Made by a program: the position numbers and the translations under genes. From NCBI RefSeq assembly GCF_030010235.1, contig NZ_JASCRS010000001.1:1054001-1118000 (forward strand): a stretch of 64,000 bases of DNA, written 5' to 3'. Source of the stretch: Leucobacter sp. UT-8R-CII-1-4. Its GTDB lineage: Bacteria > Actinomycetota > Actinomycetes > Actinomycetales > Microbacteriaceae. Shown piece after piece: positions 41,620 through 49,815 of the stretch. Each line of letters begins with the position of its first letter. The first letter of the stretch is position 1. The notes below the pieces were generated by a model, which was given only the letters and a program-made list of their open reading frames with translations, was not told the origin of the DNA and ran no database searches.

Positions 41620-42521
41620 CGGGCGCCTCCCTGTTCAAGTTTGCGACCGTAGCCAGTTCGTTGCGCCAAGGTGGCAAGCACAGAGAGCAGGAGCAGCGCA
41701 ATCGAGAGCACTGCTGCACGGCCGATATCGAAGTAATGAATTCCGCGCACCCAAATCATGTAGGTGAGTGTCTCGGTTGAACCGAGCGGACCGCCCTGCG
41801 TCATGGCGGCGATAGTGTCGTACGCCTGCAGAGCCGAACTAGCAGTTGTGATGAACGCAAACACGGTGGTTGGGCCAAGCGCAGGCCAGGTGACATGCCA
41901 GAATTTCGCCCACGGCCCGGCACCGTCAATTTGCGCGCTCTCAAGCGGGTCGCGTGGCAGACTGCCAAGAGCCGCCAGGTAGAGCACCGTGACCAAACCG
42001 ATCTGATGCCAGTTGCCGACTACAGCGATCGCGTGCAAGGCCAACTGCGGATCATTCAGCCAGTCGCGAATGCCAAAGATCGGCCCGAGAATGGTGTCTA
42101 CAACACCGGTGTCAGCGCGAAACATCCACCGCCAAACTGCCGACATTGCGACCAGGGTCGTCGCGACAGGCAGAAAGTACACACTGCGCCAAAATCCCTG
42201 GCCTTTGCTCAACCCGTGAATAAGCAGGGCCACCACGAGGCCACCCGCCATCGAGGGAATGATCGTGTACAGGGCGTAGAGCAGCGTATTTGAAACGCTT
42301 CGCGCAAACTCTGGGTGCACAAACTCAACCGCGAAGTTCTGCAAGCCGACAAAATCTGAGGTGCCGGTAACCAGATTCAGATTAAAAAATGCCAGCGCAA
42401 ACACAAGCAGCAGTGGCACCACCACAAATAGCGCGGTAGCGAGCATCCCCGGGGCAAGCAGCAGGTACGGCACAACACTGTTGCGACCTTTGGGCCTCTG
42501 CCCGGCAGAACTCTTCATCAT
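41616..42521 (-). CDS. Carbohydrate ABC permease, UgpA/MalF type
   Basis: A 301-residue permease with six membrane segments; first segment LLLAPGMLATALFVVVPLLLVF. The EAA loop is LPRDPLESAQIDGAGPWAKFWHVTWPAL (in part) at about 190-215. The ATG shares a base with the stop of the regulator gene (TAATG), so translation is coupled. A second ATG follows at once. Confidence 0.92.
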   Translation of the reverse strand: MMKSSAGQRPKGRNSVVPYLLLAPGMLATALFVVVPLLLVFALAFFNLNLVTGTSDFVGLQNFAVEFVHPEFARSVSNTLLYALYTIIPSMAGGLVVALLIHGLSKGQGFWRSVYFLPVATTLVAMSAVWRWMFRADTGVVDTILGPIFGIRDWLNDPQLALHAIAVVGNWHQIGLVTVLYLAALGSLPRDPLESAQIDGAGPWAKFWHVTWPALGPTTVFAFITTASSALQAYDTIAAMTQGGPLGSTETLTYMIWVRGIHYFDIGRAAVLSIALLLLSVLATLAQRTGYGRKLEQGGAR

Positions 42522-43402
42522 TACAGCAGGTCCTGTTCGATCAAGTCTTGGATGTGTGAGACCGAGCGGTCAGACTGAGCCGGGTTTAGGTGCGCGACCG
42601 CTGCGGTCAGCGCGTCGACAAGCGCGAGCGAGGCCAGGCGACTTTCCCAAGCAGCAAGGCCAGAGTGCACAGTGCGAGCGCCAAGAATCAGCGGAATATC
42701 TGCGAGCTCAGCCAGCGGGGTGCCTCGAAACGCGGTCACTCCGACCACAATCGCGCCCGCATACTTTGCGGCTCGGGCAGCCTCCACCACTGGCGGATAC
42801 TTTCCACCGTGCAAAAACACAATGCACACATCGCGCGGACGCAATTGAAATGCGCGAATATGTTGCACCTGACTGTCAGCAGGGGCATCGGCCGCGAGCC
42901 CCAAGTGGTTCAGCCGATAGGCGAAATCTAGGGCAGCCGGCGCCGAAAGTGCTGCACCAAGGCAGAGTGTGTGGTTTGCCGCTGCGATCAACTGCACCGC
43001 GTTGGTAAAGGCATCCGGATCAACCGCCTCAGCCATACCGCCGACCGCTGCAGCTGCCCGAGCCCCGACCTTGCGAAGCGTTGCGGCAGCGGTGTCTGTG
43101 GCGGCCAGATCTTCACTTGGCTGAGTCGGCGATTCTGAGAGCGCCAACGCGATCGCGAGATCTTGGTAGCCAGAAAAACCCGAGTTTTTGGCGAAGCGGA
43201 TCACGGTCGTCGCAGAAGTGCGAGCTTTCGAGGCGAGCTCCGACGCCGTCCACCCGATGATCGCCCGAGGGTTCGCAAGCACCACCTCGGCAACCCGCCG
43301 CTCGCTCGCGACAAGAGAACCGAGTGCTGCTTGAACCCTTGCAACCGCGGGCGGGCCTGGCTGCCCATTCGCGTCAGGGGTGAGGCTTTCAGAACTGTTC
43401 AC
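42521..43402 (-). CDS. MurR/RpiR family regulator with SIS domain
   Basis: A 293-residue regulator. The HTH_6 domain is at about 20-95 (LVASERRVAEVVLANP, then SELASKARTSATTVIRFAKNSGFSGYQDL, partial) and the sugar-isomerase (SIS) domain at about 130-270, with the VFLHGGKYPPVVEAARAAKYAGAIVVGVTAF block. SIS domains bind phosphorylated sugars, which suits an operon with phosphatase and phosphodiesterase genes. It is the first gene of the operon. GTG start, 6 nt after a TAGCTT box, so probably leaderless. Two direct repeats upstream are candidate operators. Confidence 0.9.
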   Translation of the reverse strand: MNSSESLTPDANGQPGPPAVARVQAALGSLVASERRVAEVVLANPRAIIGWTASELASKARTSATTVIRFAKNSGFSGYQDLAIALALSESPTQPSEDLAATDTAAATLRKVGARAAAAVGGMAEAVDPDAFTNAVQLIAAANHTLCLGAALSAPAALDFAYRLNHLGLAADAPADSQVQHIRAFQLRPRDVCIVFLHGGKYPPVVEAARAAKYAGAIVVGVTAFRGTPLAELADIPLILGARTVHSGLAAWESRLASLALVDALTAAVAHLNPAQSDRSVSHIQDLIEQDLL

Positions 43403-43408
43403 ACCCTC

Positions 43409-43414
43409 AAGCTA
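43409..43414 (-). promoter_or_regulatory. -10 box of the nine-gene operon, leaderless start
   Basis: TAGCTT on the minus strand, 6 nt before the GTG at 43402. Confidence 0.4.
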
Positions 43415-43433
43415 CGAAGCCGAAGTGTCACAT

Positions 43434-43480
43434 GTATTTCCGTAACATGACATTCATGTGGCCGGTATTTTTGTGACATG
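43434..43480. promoter_or_regulatory. Two direct operator-like repeats upstream of the rpiR gene
   Basis: GTATTTCCGTAACATG (43434-43449) and GTATTTTTGTGACATG (43465-43480) match at 13 of 16 positions and are 31 bp apart, three helical turns. They lie just upstream of the -10 box of the regulator, so binding of the RpiR protein with cooperative contacts is likely. The rest of 43481-43624 holds the promoter region of the lipoprotein gene but no clear boxes. Confidence 0.5.
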
Positions 43481-43624
43481 AACGGGCGGTGAATCGAATC
43501 TGGCGGCTCGGTGCAGAAGCGACGCAGCACAGCCAGATAACAAAAAGCCGCGATCACTTGTCTGTTTTTGCTTCATGAGAGAAGCTAAGGGTTCCCACCC
43601 TGGCAACGGAGCAAGGAGAACCGA

Positions 43625-44032
43625 ATGATCGACAACCAACCACCTCCGACCCACGCACGAAAAGCCATGCGAATCTCAGGAACGGCAGTATTCGCGGCTA
43701 TCGCCATTGCGTCGCTCGCCGGATGCGCACCAACCGACAACAGCGAAGGGTGCACCTACAACGAGCAAGGACTGTCTTACGGTTCAGCAGTGAATGCACT
43801 CCCCGGCTGCGATACGCCGGACCTCATTCAAACCGAAGCCACAAACGGCAACATCGGCTACGTCTACGAAAAAGACCTCGCAGGGTATGTCCCCAAAGAC
43901 CCAAGCGAAGCTGCAAAAGCGAACCAGATCAACTCAGCCGGCTACACCGTGACCGTATTTGAAAGCGACGGCGTCACTCCCATTGGCGAGTTCTTTGTAG
44001 GTGGCGCTCCGCCGTCGCCTACGGCGCCCTAA
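43625..44032 (+). CDS. Small lipoprotein of unknown function
   Basis: A 135-residue protein. A basic start, a hydrophobic segment (about 17-32) and the lipobox SLAGC give lipid attachment at about Cys34. The mature part is short and polar, with four further Cys/Gly-type positions (EGCTYNEQ, LPGCDTPD) that could form a disulphide, and ends in a Pro-rich GGAPPSPTAP. No known family recognised. AAGGAG lies before the ATG. A strong terminator follows. Confidence 0.75.
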   Translation: MIDNQPPPTHARKAMRISGTAVFAAIAIASLAGCAPTDNSEGCTYNEQGLSYGSAVNALPGCDTPDLIQTEATNGNIGYVYEKDLAGYVPKDPSEAAKANQINSAGYTVTVFESDGVTPIGEFFVGGAPPSPTAP

Positions 44033-44034
44033 AC

Positions 44035-44069
44035 AAAAGCACCCCGGCTCAATGAACCGGGGTGCTTTT
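44035..44069. terminator. Bidirectional terminator, lipoprotein/tRNA-Tyr
   Basis: AAAAGCACCCCGG (44035-44047) and CCGGGGTGCTTTT (44057-44069), a perfect 13-bp stem with A- and T-runs at both ends, serving both converging units. Confidence 0.9.
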
Positions 44070-44073
44070 CTAT

Positions 44074-44158
44074 TGGTGGCGGATGAGGGATTCGAACCCC
44101 CGTAGACGTAGTCAGCTGATTTACAGTCAGCCCCCTTTGGCCGCTCGGGTAATCCGCC
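44074..44158 (-). tRNA. tRNA-Tyr (anticodon GTA)
   Basis: 85 nt including an encoded CCA end. The acceptor stem GGCGGAT pairs with ATCCGCC, the anticodon loop holds GTA (CTGTAAATC), there is a long variable arm as in class II tRNAs, and the T-loop GGTTCGAATCC is standard. Tail-to-tail with the lipoprotein gene. Confidence 0.97.
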
Positions 44159-44277
44159 ATAAAGGTGTGTCATTTTTCAATGACACGGCCAGCAACTAAC
44201 AATACAGACTTTGCCAACAGATGGGAAATCCGCCACACCGAGAGCCGCCCGCGCCGGGGCTGGGCGATCCAGCGCGG

Positions 44278-47200
44278 CTAAGCCTCTCGACCCTGCACCT
44301 CAGCAAGCCAGCCACCAAGACCGGCAGGCAACAGGGCGAGCCCATGCCTGTGCGCGGCAATAGAAACCGCCTGCTCGCGCACGAACGCCAAAAGTTCAAC
44401 CGGTCCGGCCATAGTCACCGGATCAGCCCACAGCCCCACCGAAGCCAGCCCGCCAAGCCACTCAGCAGTGCGCACTCGGTCGCCACCAATCAGTCGAATA
44501 CGTGACGCAGCAAGCTCTTCGTCGCCCGGGCCAGCAACAGCCATACGCTCAAGCCAATCATCATCACGCTCAAGCGCAACCGTGATGCCCTCAAGCGCGA
44601 GCAACTCACTCACATTCGTAGGCAGCACGACGCCAGTCGACACCGTCAGTGGTGCACCGGCCACCAAACCCGCAGCAATCACCCGCACCAGATCACCAAG
44701 CGCCGCACCCTCGGCCAAACGCACATGTGTGCTCACCGGCCAGTGCCGCAAAAGATTTCGCTCAATACCCAACCCAGACACATCGTAGGCGCGCCCGAAC
44801 GAGGTGCGCCAAGCAAGCGCATCACTCAACGCGGCCCTGCGCACCCGATCAAAACTCTGGTAATCAAGCGCCGACTGCGCGGTCTCGATCAGTGCCCGCA
44901 CCTCAGGGGCCAAACCCCGCAGATGCAGCGTCTGGCTTGCTGTGCCCTCGCGCAGCTCCCACGAGCCAAGCGCCTGCAGGCGGTGCGGGCCACCGGCGAG
45001 CGCAGGTGAACCCATCCCCGCTGAGCGCCATCCGCCACCGGGCTGCCGCTCAATCCGGCCTCCAGTGGTTGGGCGCCCGACAACAATTCGAGCAGCCTTC
45101 GCGCGCTCAAGCCACGGCAACACTTCACTCTGCTCACTCGCCTGCAACCCTGCAACACCGCCGCCGCCAAGCCGGTTCGTGAGTGCAATCGTCTCGTCGA
45201 CCGTGTGCGCAGTAATCACGCCAATCACCGGCATACCAACCGCGTCTTGCCAGAATTGCGCATCGCGCACCAGACCAGTGCGAATACCGGGGCTCCACAG
45301 CAGCCCTTCTTCGTCGAGGCGTTCGGGCTTCACAAGCCACTCTTCGCCCTGCGCAAGTTCGGTGAGCGCGCGCAGACCCGCTTCGCTCGGTAGCGCCGGC
45401 AACGGCCCCACCTCAAAACTCAGCGGATCAGACTCGCCGGGTCGCGCAGTGTCGCCCACCCGAATCGATCGCACCGCATCGACCAACGCATGCCGCAGAC
45501 GCTCCGATCTTGCGGCCGGGTTCAGCAGAATCAACGCCTTCGCCGTATTGGCGTCGGCGGGCATAGCACCAAAGGCAGAGGCAACCACATGCTGTGCAGC
45601 TAACGCTGGATCAGCACTCGCCGTCACCACCATCGCTCCGAGCTGCCGAAAACGGCCCTCGATGCGCAGATCGGGGCGACGTTTCAAGAGTTCACGCGCA
45701 AGTTCCCGACTACCAAGCACCATCGCCCGATCACAGCGCAGATCAACCACAAAACGCTGAGCAAGTGCCAGGTGAGCCGCCTTCGCGTCGTCACTCGTAG
45801 CCGCCACCGCAAGTGTGACCAGCCCGGTTGGCAGCCCCGCGGCCACCCACTCCTCAAGCAGTACCGCGCTTGAGCGGGCCACACTCGGGTGAGCGACAAT
45901 CACCACGGCAGATCCAGCTGCGATAGCGGCGAGCACGGTCTCAGCACGCTCGCCAAGCGGCACGCCCGCATCTGCAACGACCACGGTGAGACCATCAGAA
46001 TTGAACTGTGCACCGCGCAGTGCGCCGAGTCCACCGGCCAGTTGGCCGAGGTATCGAGCTGCATCAATCGCCGCATTCACTTCGACGTCGATCACGGTGA
46101 TTGGTGCTCCGCTCTCTGCGGCGAGCACTTCGATCAGGCGATCCCGCGCTGCCGCAATACCGAGCGCGAGCCGAGCTACCCGGGTGCCTCGCTCGCCGCC
46201 ACGGGTTTCGCGCCACGGAGCGCCAGCGACAAGCGCAGCTTCGATCACTGCTTCTGGGTCTTCTGCGACCTCGGCGGCCGCACGCACCTCGGCGATCGCG
46301 ATGCTGCTCTGGCTGGCGCGTGCGAAAGCGGCACGCACCCACTCGCGGTTATCGAACCGGCTGGCATCGGTGTCTGGCTCGTTTGCGAAACCAGTCTCTG
46401 AAATCGCCGGGATACGCAGCGGCGCACCCATGACTTCGAGGGTGATCGCCCCGGTCTGTGCCCGAGTCAGGCCAAGCACGGCAGCTGTGAGTCCGCCTGT
46501 TTCAAAGCGGGCTGGTTCTGCTGGTGAACGGTAAAAGGCCACAGTGTCACGAGCTTCTTCGCTCCACTCGCGTTCGCGGTGCTGCACTCGGCGGCTGTAT
46601 GGGGAGGGCTCAGCGGCCTGGGCAAGTATCTCTTTCAGCTCGCTCGAGCCAAAGCCCAGCTCTTCACCTTCGCCAGCAAATAGTGCGCGGGTGTGTGCCA
46701 GCACCGAATCTTCGTCTGCCGTTTCGGCGGCGAGCGCGATGAGATATTCAACTGCACCAGCGAACTCTTTCGGGTGCACCAGCAGCAGTCTGCGACGCAC
46801 CGAGTAGCCGTGATCTGCAATCACGGCCTCTAGCTGGGGTGCGATTCCCGCGCGCAGTTGCAGTGTGAGTGAATCTTTCTGACCGTATTCTTCGGCAAGC
46901 ACAGTCGCCGCCGCAAGCAGGTGTGGGTCTTCGCTCGCGACGACCGTACGCACACCAGCGCCAGCCTGCAGCAATGGTGTGAGCACACGCAGCAATTGCG
47001 CGTTCTGCGCTGTGCGGTCTTCAATTGTGCTCACGGCGAGGCCGCTCAGCACCGAGGCGATCTGCTCTTTTCCGGCAAAGCCTTCAACGCCAACTACCAA
47101 CTCGAGTGGCATCGCTCCGGCAGAGTGACGCGCTTTCGAGAATGCGCTGAGCGCCTCTGCGGTTTGAACTGACTCTGGTAGTTCTGCTGGCAGTGTGACG

Positions 47201-48027
47201 CCGACCTTGACTTGGTCGAGTTCGGTGCCGCTCAGTGCTTTTGCGAGGAGTTGCGGCGCGAGCAATGCGCTGCGATAGTCGTGCGATTCGAGCAGAATCG
47301 AGGTGTCGTTTTGTGCTGCGACGAGCAGCAGTGTGCGCAGGTGTTCGGCGCCGACTGCGGCATCGTGGTCGAGTGCCCACGCACCGGCAAGTTTCTCGGG
47401 CACGAGTCGCGCGACGTCGACGGCGAGTTCTTGTACTTCTGGTCGCGCCACAAGGGCAAGCAATCGATCGAGTTCTAGTTTCGCGCCGCGATCACCGAGC
47501 ACCGGGGTGCCCCCGAGCGAAACAAGCACTCGTCGCCCATCGCGAACGGCTTGCTGCAGCGCCGAGTCGAGAGCGGGCAACGACGGCAGCTCGTCAGCAT
47601 TTTCTGCCGTGATCTTTGCGCTGACGACCAGGTGCGATACCCGGTCCCGCAGCCACTTGCGCGCGACAGGAAGCACCGCCCAAGGCAGCCCGAGCGAGGC
47701 GAGACCACCAGCCCGCAGGGCGATTCGCTCAACCACAGGCATTGAGTGCGGTAGCTCACGTGACACTTCGCGAAGACCAAGCGCGGCGTTGAACGGGTCG
47801 CTTGCCCCAACTACGGCGTCGAGCAATCGCCTGGTAAACCCGAAGTTGTCGGAGTCTTTGCGCGATCCCTCAAGTAGATCACTGCGGAGCGCCGCTTGGG
47901 TGTCATCGCCGACGAGGCTCGCACTCACTGAACTGCCAGGATCATCGGCAAGCGTGGCAATCCACGCCGCAACACGGGCTGTGGCGGTGTCGGCTACGGC
48001 ATCCCATTGATCGAGTTCAGCACTCAT
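44278..48027 (-). CDS. PutA-family protein, both catalytic sites degenerate
   Basis: A 1249-residue protein laid out like actinobacterial bifunctional PutA (proline dehydrogenase then P5C dehydrogenase). Family marks are GFANEPDTDASRFDNREW (about 547-563) and RQPGGGWRSAGMG (about 994-1006). However, the VKGA lysine motif of the PRODH half is replaced by LELVVGVEG (about 308-316) and the RRLxEN arginines by ALAAETADED (about 431-440). In the dehydrogenase half the GQRCSA cysteine region is SAFGAMPADANTA (about 817-829) and the E-GGKN glutamate region is RFRQLGAMVVTAS. Only one Cys (about 765) is present. The frame is intact, so a pseudoenzyme or altered function is more likely than a pseudogene. 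Confidence 0.75.
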   Translation of the reverse strand: MSAELDQWDAVADTATARVAAWIATLADDPGSSVSASLVGDDTQAALRSDLLEGSRKDSDNFGFTRRLLDAVVGASDPFNAALGLREVSRELPHSMPVVERIALRAGGLASLGLPWAVLPVARKWLRDRVSHLVVSAKITAENADELPSLPALDSALQQAVRDGRRVLVSLGGTPVLGDRGAKLELDRLLALVARPEVQELAVDVARLVPEKLAGAWALDHDAAVGAEHLRTLLLVAAQNDTSILLESHDYRSALLAPQLLAKALSGTELDQVKVGVTLPAELPESVQTAEALSAFSKARHSAGAMPLELVVGVEGFAGKEQIASVLSGLAVSTIEDRTAQNAQLLRVLTPLLQAGAGVRTVVASEDPHLLAAATVLAEEYGQKDSLTLQLRAGIAPQLEAVIADHGYSVRRRLLLVHPKEFAGAVEYLIALAAETADEDSVLAHTRALFAGEGEELGFGSSELKEILAQAAEPSPYSRRVQHREREWSEEARDTVAFYRSPAEPARFETGGLTAAVLGLTRAQTGAITLEVMGAPLRIPAISETGFANEPDTDASRFDNREWVRAAFARASQSSIAIAEVRAAAEVAEDPEAVIEAALVAGAPWRETRGGERGTRVARLALGIAAARDRLIEVLAAESGAPITVIDVEVNAAIDAARYLGQLAGGLGALRGAQFNSDGLTVVVADAGVPLGERAETVLAAIAAGSAVVIVAHPSVARSSAVLLEEWVAAGLPTGLVTLAVAATSDDAKAAHLALAQRFVVDLRCDRAMVLGSRELARELLKRRPDLRIEGRFRQLGAMVVTASADPALAAQHVVASAFGAMPADANTAKALILLNPAARSERLRHALVDAVRSIRVGDTARPGESDPLSFEVGPLPALPSEAGLRALTELAQGEEWLVKPERLDEEGLLWSPGIRTGLVRDAQFWQDAVGMPVIGVITAHTVDETIALTNRLGGGGVAGLQASEQSEVLPWLERAKAARIVVGRPTTGGRIERQPGGGWRSAGMGSPALAGGPHRLQALGSWELREGTASQTLHLRGLAPEVRALIETAQSALDYQSFDRVRRAALSDALAWRTSFGRAYDVSGLGIERNLLRHWPVSTHVRLAEGAALGDLVRVIAAGLVAGAPLTVSTGVVLPTNVSELLALEGITVALERDDDWLERMAVAGPGDEELAASRIRLIGGDRVRTAEWLGGLASVGLWADPVTMAGPVELLAFVREQAVSIAAHRHGLALLPAGLGGWLAEVQGREA

Positions 48028-48033
48028 GATCTA

Positions 48034-48039
48034 ACTTTA
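48034..48039 (-). promoter_or_regulatory. -10 box of the PutA-like gene, leaderless start
   Basis: TAAAGT on the minus strand, 6 nt before the ATG at 48027. Confidence 0.5.
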
Positions 48040-48069
48040 GGAGCCAAAGTTGTGTGAAGTCGTTTGGCT

Positions 48070-48109
48070 CGCTGGATCGCCCCGCCCAGATTCGTGCTGA
48101 GCGGGGCGA
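48070..48109 (-). terminator. Hairpin with GCGYTGGATCGCC element, past the PEBP gene
   Basis: TCGCCCCGC (48077-48085) pairs with GCGGGGCGA (48101-48109). The left arm is joined to CGCTGGATCGCCC (48070-48082). No T-run, so terminator status is uncertain. Confidence 0.4.
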
Positions 48110-48126
48110 GTGGCGGCCGAAACCCC

Positions 48127-48687
48127 TTAGCGGCTCGGCGCGTATTCGCCTGTAGCGACGAGGCTGGCGCGTGCCAATACGGCGTTTCGCATCATGAATC
48201 CCAGCACTGCTGGCGTTGCCTGCGGATCAATGTCGATTGATTCAACGTCGAGCGCAAACACGTTGAACCAGTAGTGGTGTACACCGGTGCCCTCGGGAGG
48301 TCCGGCGCCGATGAAGGCTGGTACTCGTGCTTCGTTTGGCATAGTGATGGCCCCGCTTGGTAGGAGCCCTCGCGAGGGATTTCCCGCACCAGATTCGAGC
48401 GAGGTCACGCTGGCGGGAATATTGCCTACTGCCCAGTGCCAGAACCCAGCACCGGTTGGCGCATCTGGGTCATAGCAGGTGACGACATAGCTTTTGGTGC
48501 CAGCGGGCGCGCCCGACCAACTCAGCTGGGGCGATCGGTCTTCGCCGCCAGAGGCCGCGTCATAAACTGCGGCAGGCAGCGGTTCACCCTCGCGCATATC
48601 TGTGCTGGTCAGCGTGAATGTCGCGACCTGTCGCACAGCGTCTACTGCAACAAACGGATCAATCTTGCCACGGTTCAACTCAGTCAT
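48127..48687 (-). CDS. YbhB/YbcL family PEBP-like protein
   Basis: A 186-residue phosphatidylethanolamine-binding-protein homologue (Raf kinase inhibitor-like). The ligand-pocket motifs are clear: SPQLSWSGAPAGTKSYVVTCYDPDAP (in part, about 54-79), FWHWAVGNIP (about 82-91), GPPEGTGVHHYWFNVFALD (about 127-145). Function in bacteria is unknown. The ATG at 48687 follows AAAGGG at 5 nt; a start 36 bases upstream is not supported. Confidence 0.92.
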   Translation of the reverse strand: MTELNRGKIDPFVAVDAVRQVATFTLTSTDMREGEPLPAAVYDAASGGEDRSPQLSWSGAPAGTKSYVVTCYDPDAPTGAGFWHWAVGNIPASVTSLESGAGNPSRGLLPSGAITMPNEARVPAFIGAGPPEGTGVHHYWFNVFALDVESIDIDPQATPAVLGFMMRNAVLARASLVATGEYAPSR

Positions 48688-48799
48688 CTTTGCCCTTTCT
48701 CGCACCGAAGAGGTATCTCTCACAGCCTAGGTTCTCAGGCCCTCCTGTTAAATGAACGAACGTTTCTCGCAGACGAGCGAGTGTGTCACTCGTGCTCGC

Positions 48800-48805
48800 T
48801 ATACT
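48800..48805 (+). promoter_or_regulatory. Likely -10 box of the FadR-type regulator
   Basis: TATACT, a near-perfect -10 box, giving a leader of about 50 nt before the GTG at 48864. No good -35 at the usual distance. Confidence 0.5.
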
Positions 48806-48863
48806 GGTCACAATCCGCGCGCGATGAGGCTTGCGGGCGCACAAAAACTTTGGGAGGCGGAAC

Positions 48864-49658
48864 GTGGCAATCAGAACGACAACCGGCTCCGACCGGGCAC
48901 GCTCAACGCTGGCGTATCTTCGTCGGCATATTACAACTGGCGCTTGGCCGGTTGGCAGTCGCATTCCGATCGAACCAGAACTGGCGGAGCAGATCGGCGT
49001 CGGCCGCAGCACTGTTCGTGAGGCGGTTCGCTCACTCGCTTCGATCGGTATGCTCGAAACGCTGCCTGGCCGCGGCACCTTCGTGCGTTCTGCTGCACCA
49101 ACGAGCACGCTTCTGAACGAGTTCTTGAACGACTTCACGCTTGAAGAGATTTTGAGCTACCGCCGTGCTCTCGAGATCGAAGCAGCACAGCAGGCTTCTC
49201 TGCATCGCACCGAAGAAGACTTGATTGCTCTTGAGCAGGCTGCGATTGAGGAGAAGGGTTGCACACGCTGCCCGGTGCTGATGAGCGGGTCTGAGGCTTC
49301 TGCCTTCGATAGTCGATTCCACCGTCTCATTTTTGATGCCGCGAAGAATCGTCTGCTTGCTTCGCTCTATGCCGGCACCAACGACCAGTTGCGCACCCCA
49401 GCGCACCGTGGACGCCTCGCAAATGTGGCGACCGCGAGCGAGATGGAGCGCGATCACGCTCGCATTCTCGACGCTATTCGCCGTCGCGACTTCATTGATA
49501 CCGTGCACGCAATGGCCGATCACGTTGACCACGATGTGGTGATTGTGACCGATCAGCACGAGGTTGTGCCTGCTCTGCAGCGTTCGCCCGAGCAGCAGCG
49601 CCGTATCGACGTGGCTCGTGAGGCCGACGAGCAGCGCGTTTCGACTTCGGCACAGTAG
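48864..49658 (+). CDS. GntR family regulator, FadR type
   Basis: A 264-residue regulator. The helix-turn-helix is at about 12-75 (GSRIPIEPELAEQIGVGRSTVREAVRSL) and the FCD domain at about 95-230, with FHRLIFDAAKN carrying a metal-type His. The tail is Gln/Arg-rich. The start chosen is the GTG at 48864 with GGGAGG 6 nt before it; an in-frame TTG 33 bases upstream lacks support. It is monocistronic and divergent from the PEBP-like gene. Target genes unknown. Confidence 0.88.
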   Translation: MAIRTTTGSDRARSTLAYLRRHITTGAWPVGSRIPIEPELAEQIGVGRSTVREAVRSLASIGMLETLPGRGTFVRSAAPTSTLLNEFLNDFTLEEILSYRRALEIEAAQQASLHRTEEDLIALEQAAIEEKGCTRCPVLMSGSEASAFDSRFHRLIFDAAKNRLLASLYAGTNDQLRTPAHRGRLANVATASEMERDHARILDAIRRRDFIDTVHAMADHVDHDVVIVTDQHEVVPALQRSPEQQRRIDVAREADEQRVSTSAQ

Positions 49659-49803
49659 CGCCTGGGTGCTACGGCACCGCTGCGCGGCGACTCAGCACCG
49701 CAGCACGGCAGCACGGCAATGCTGCCGCACCGCAACATAGCCTCACTTTGGCTTCACTCGAGCAATATTTGGGGCGCGGATCGCACCCACAGCTCATGGC
49801 GCG
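49659..49803. other. Short intergenic region without a gene
   Basis: About 145 bp with imperfect GCACGGCAGCACGGCA repeats near 49700. No terminator, promoter or gene was resolved apart from the -10 box at 49804. Confidence 0.5.
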
Positions 49804-49809
49804 TACGAT
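49804..49809 (+). promoter_or_regulatory. -10 box of trhO, leaderless start
   Basis: TACGAT, 6 nt before the GTG at 49816. Confidence 0.45.
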
Positions 49810-49815
49810 TGAGGG

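Noticed and set aside
44074..44158. tRNA-Tyr as attachment site for an integrated element
   Set aside because: No direct repeat of the tRNA 3' end and no integrase gene were seen nearby.
44278..48027. PutA-like gene as a pseudogene
   Set aside because: No stop or frameshift in 1249 codons, normal codon use and a good promoter argue for a functional protein despite lost catalytic motifs.
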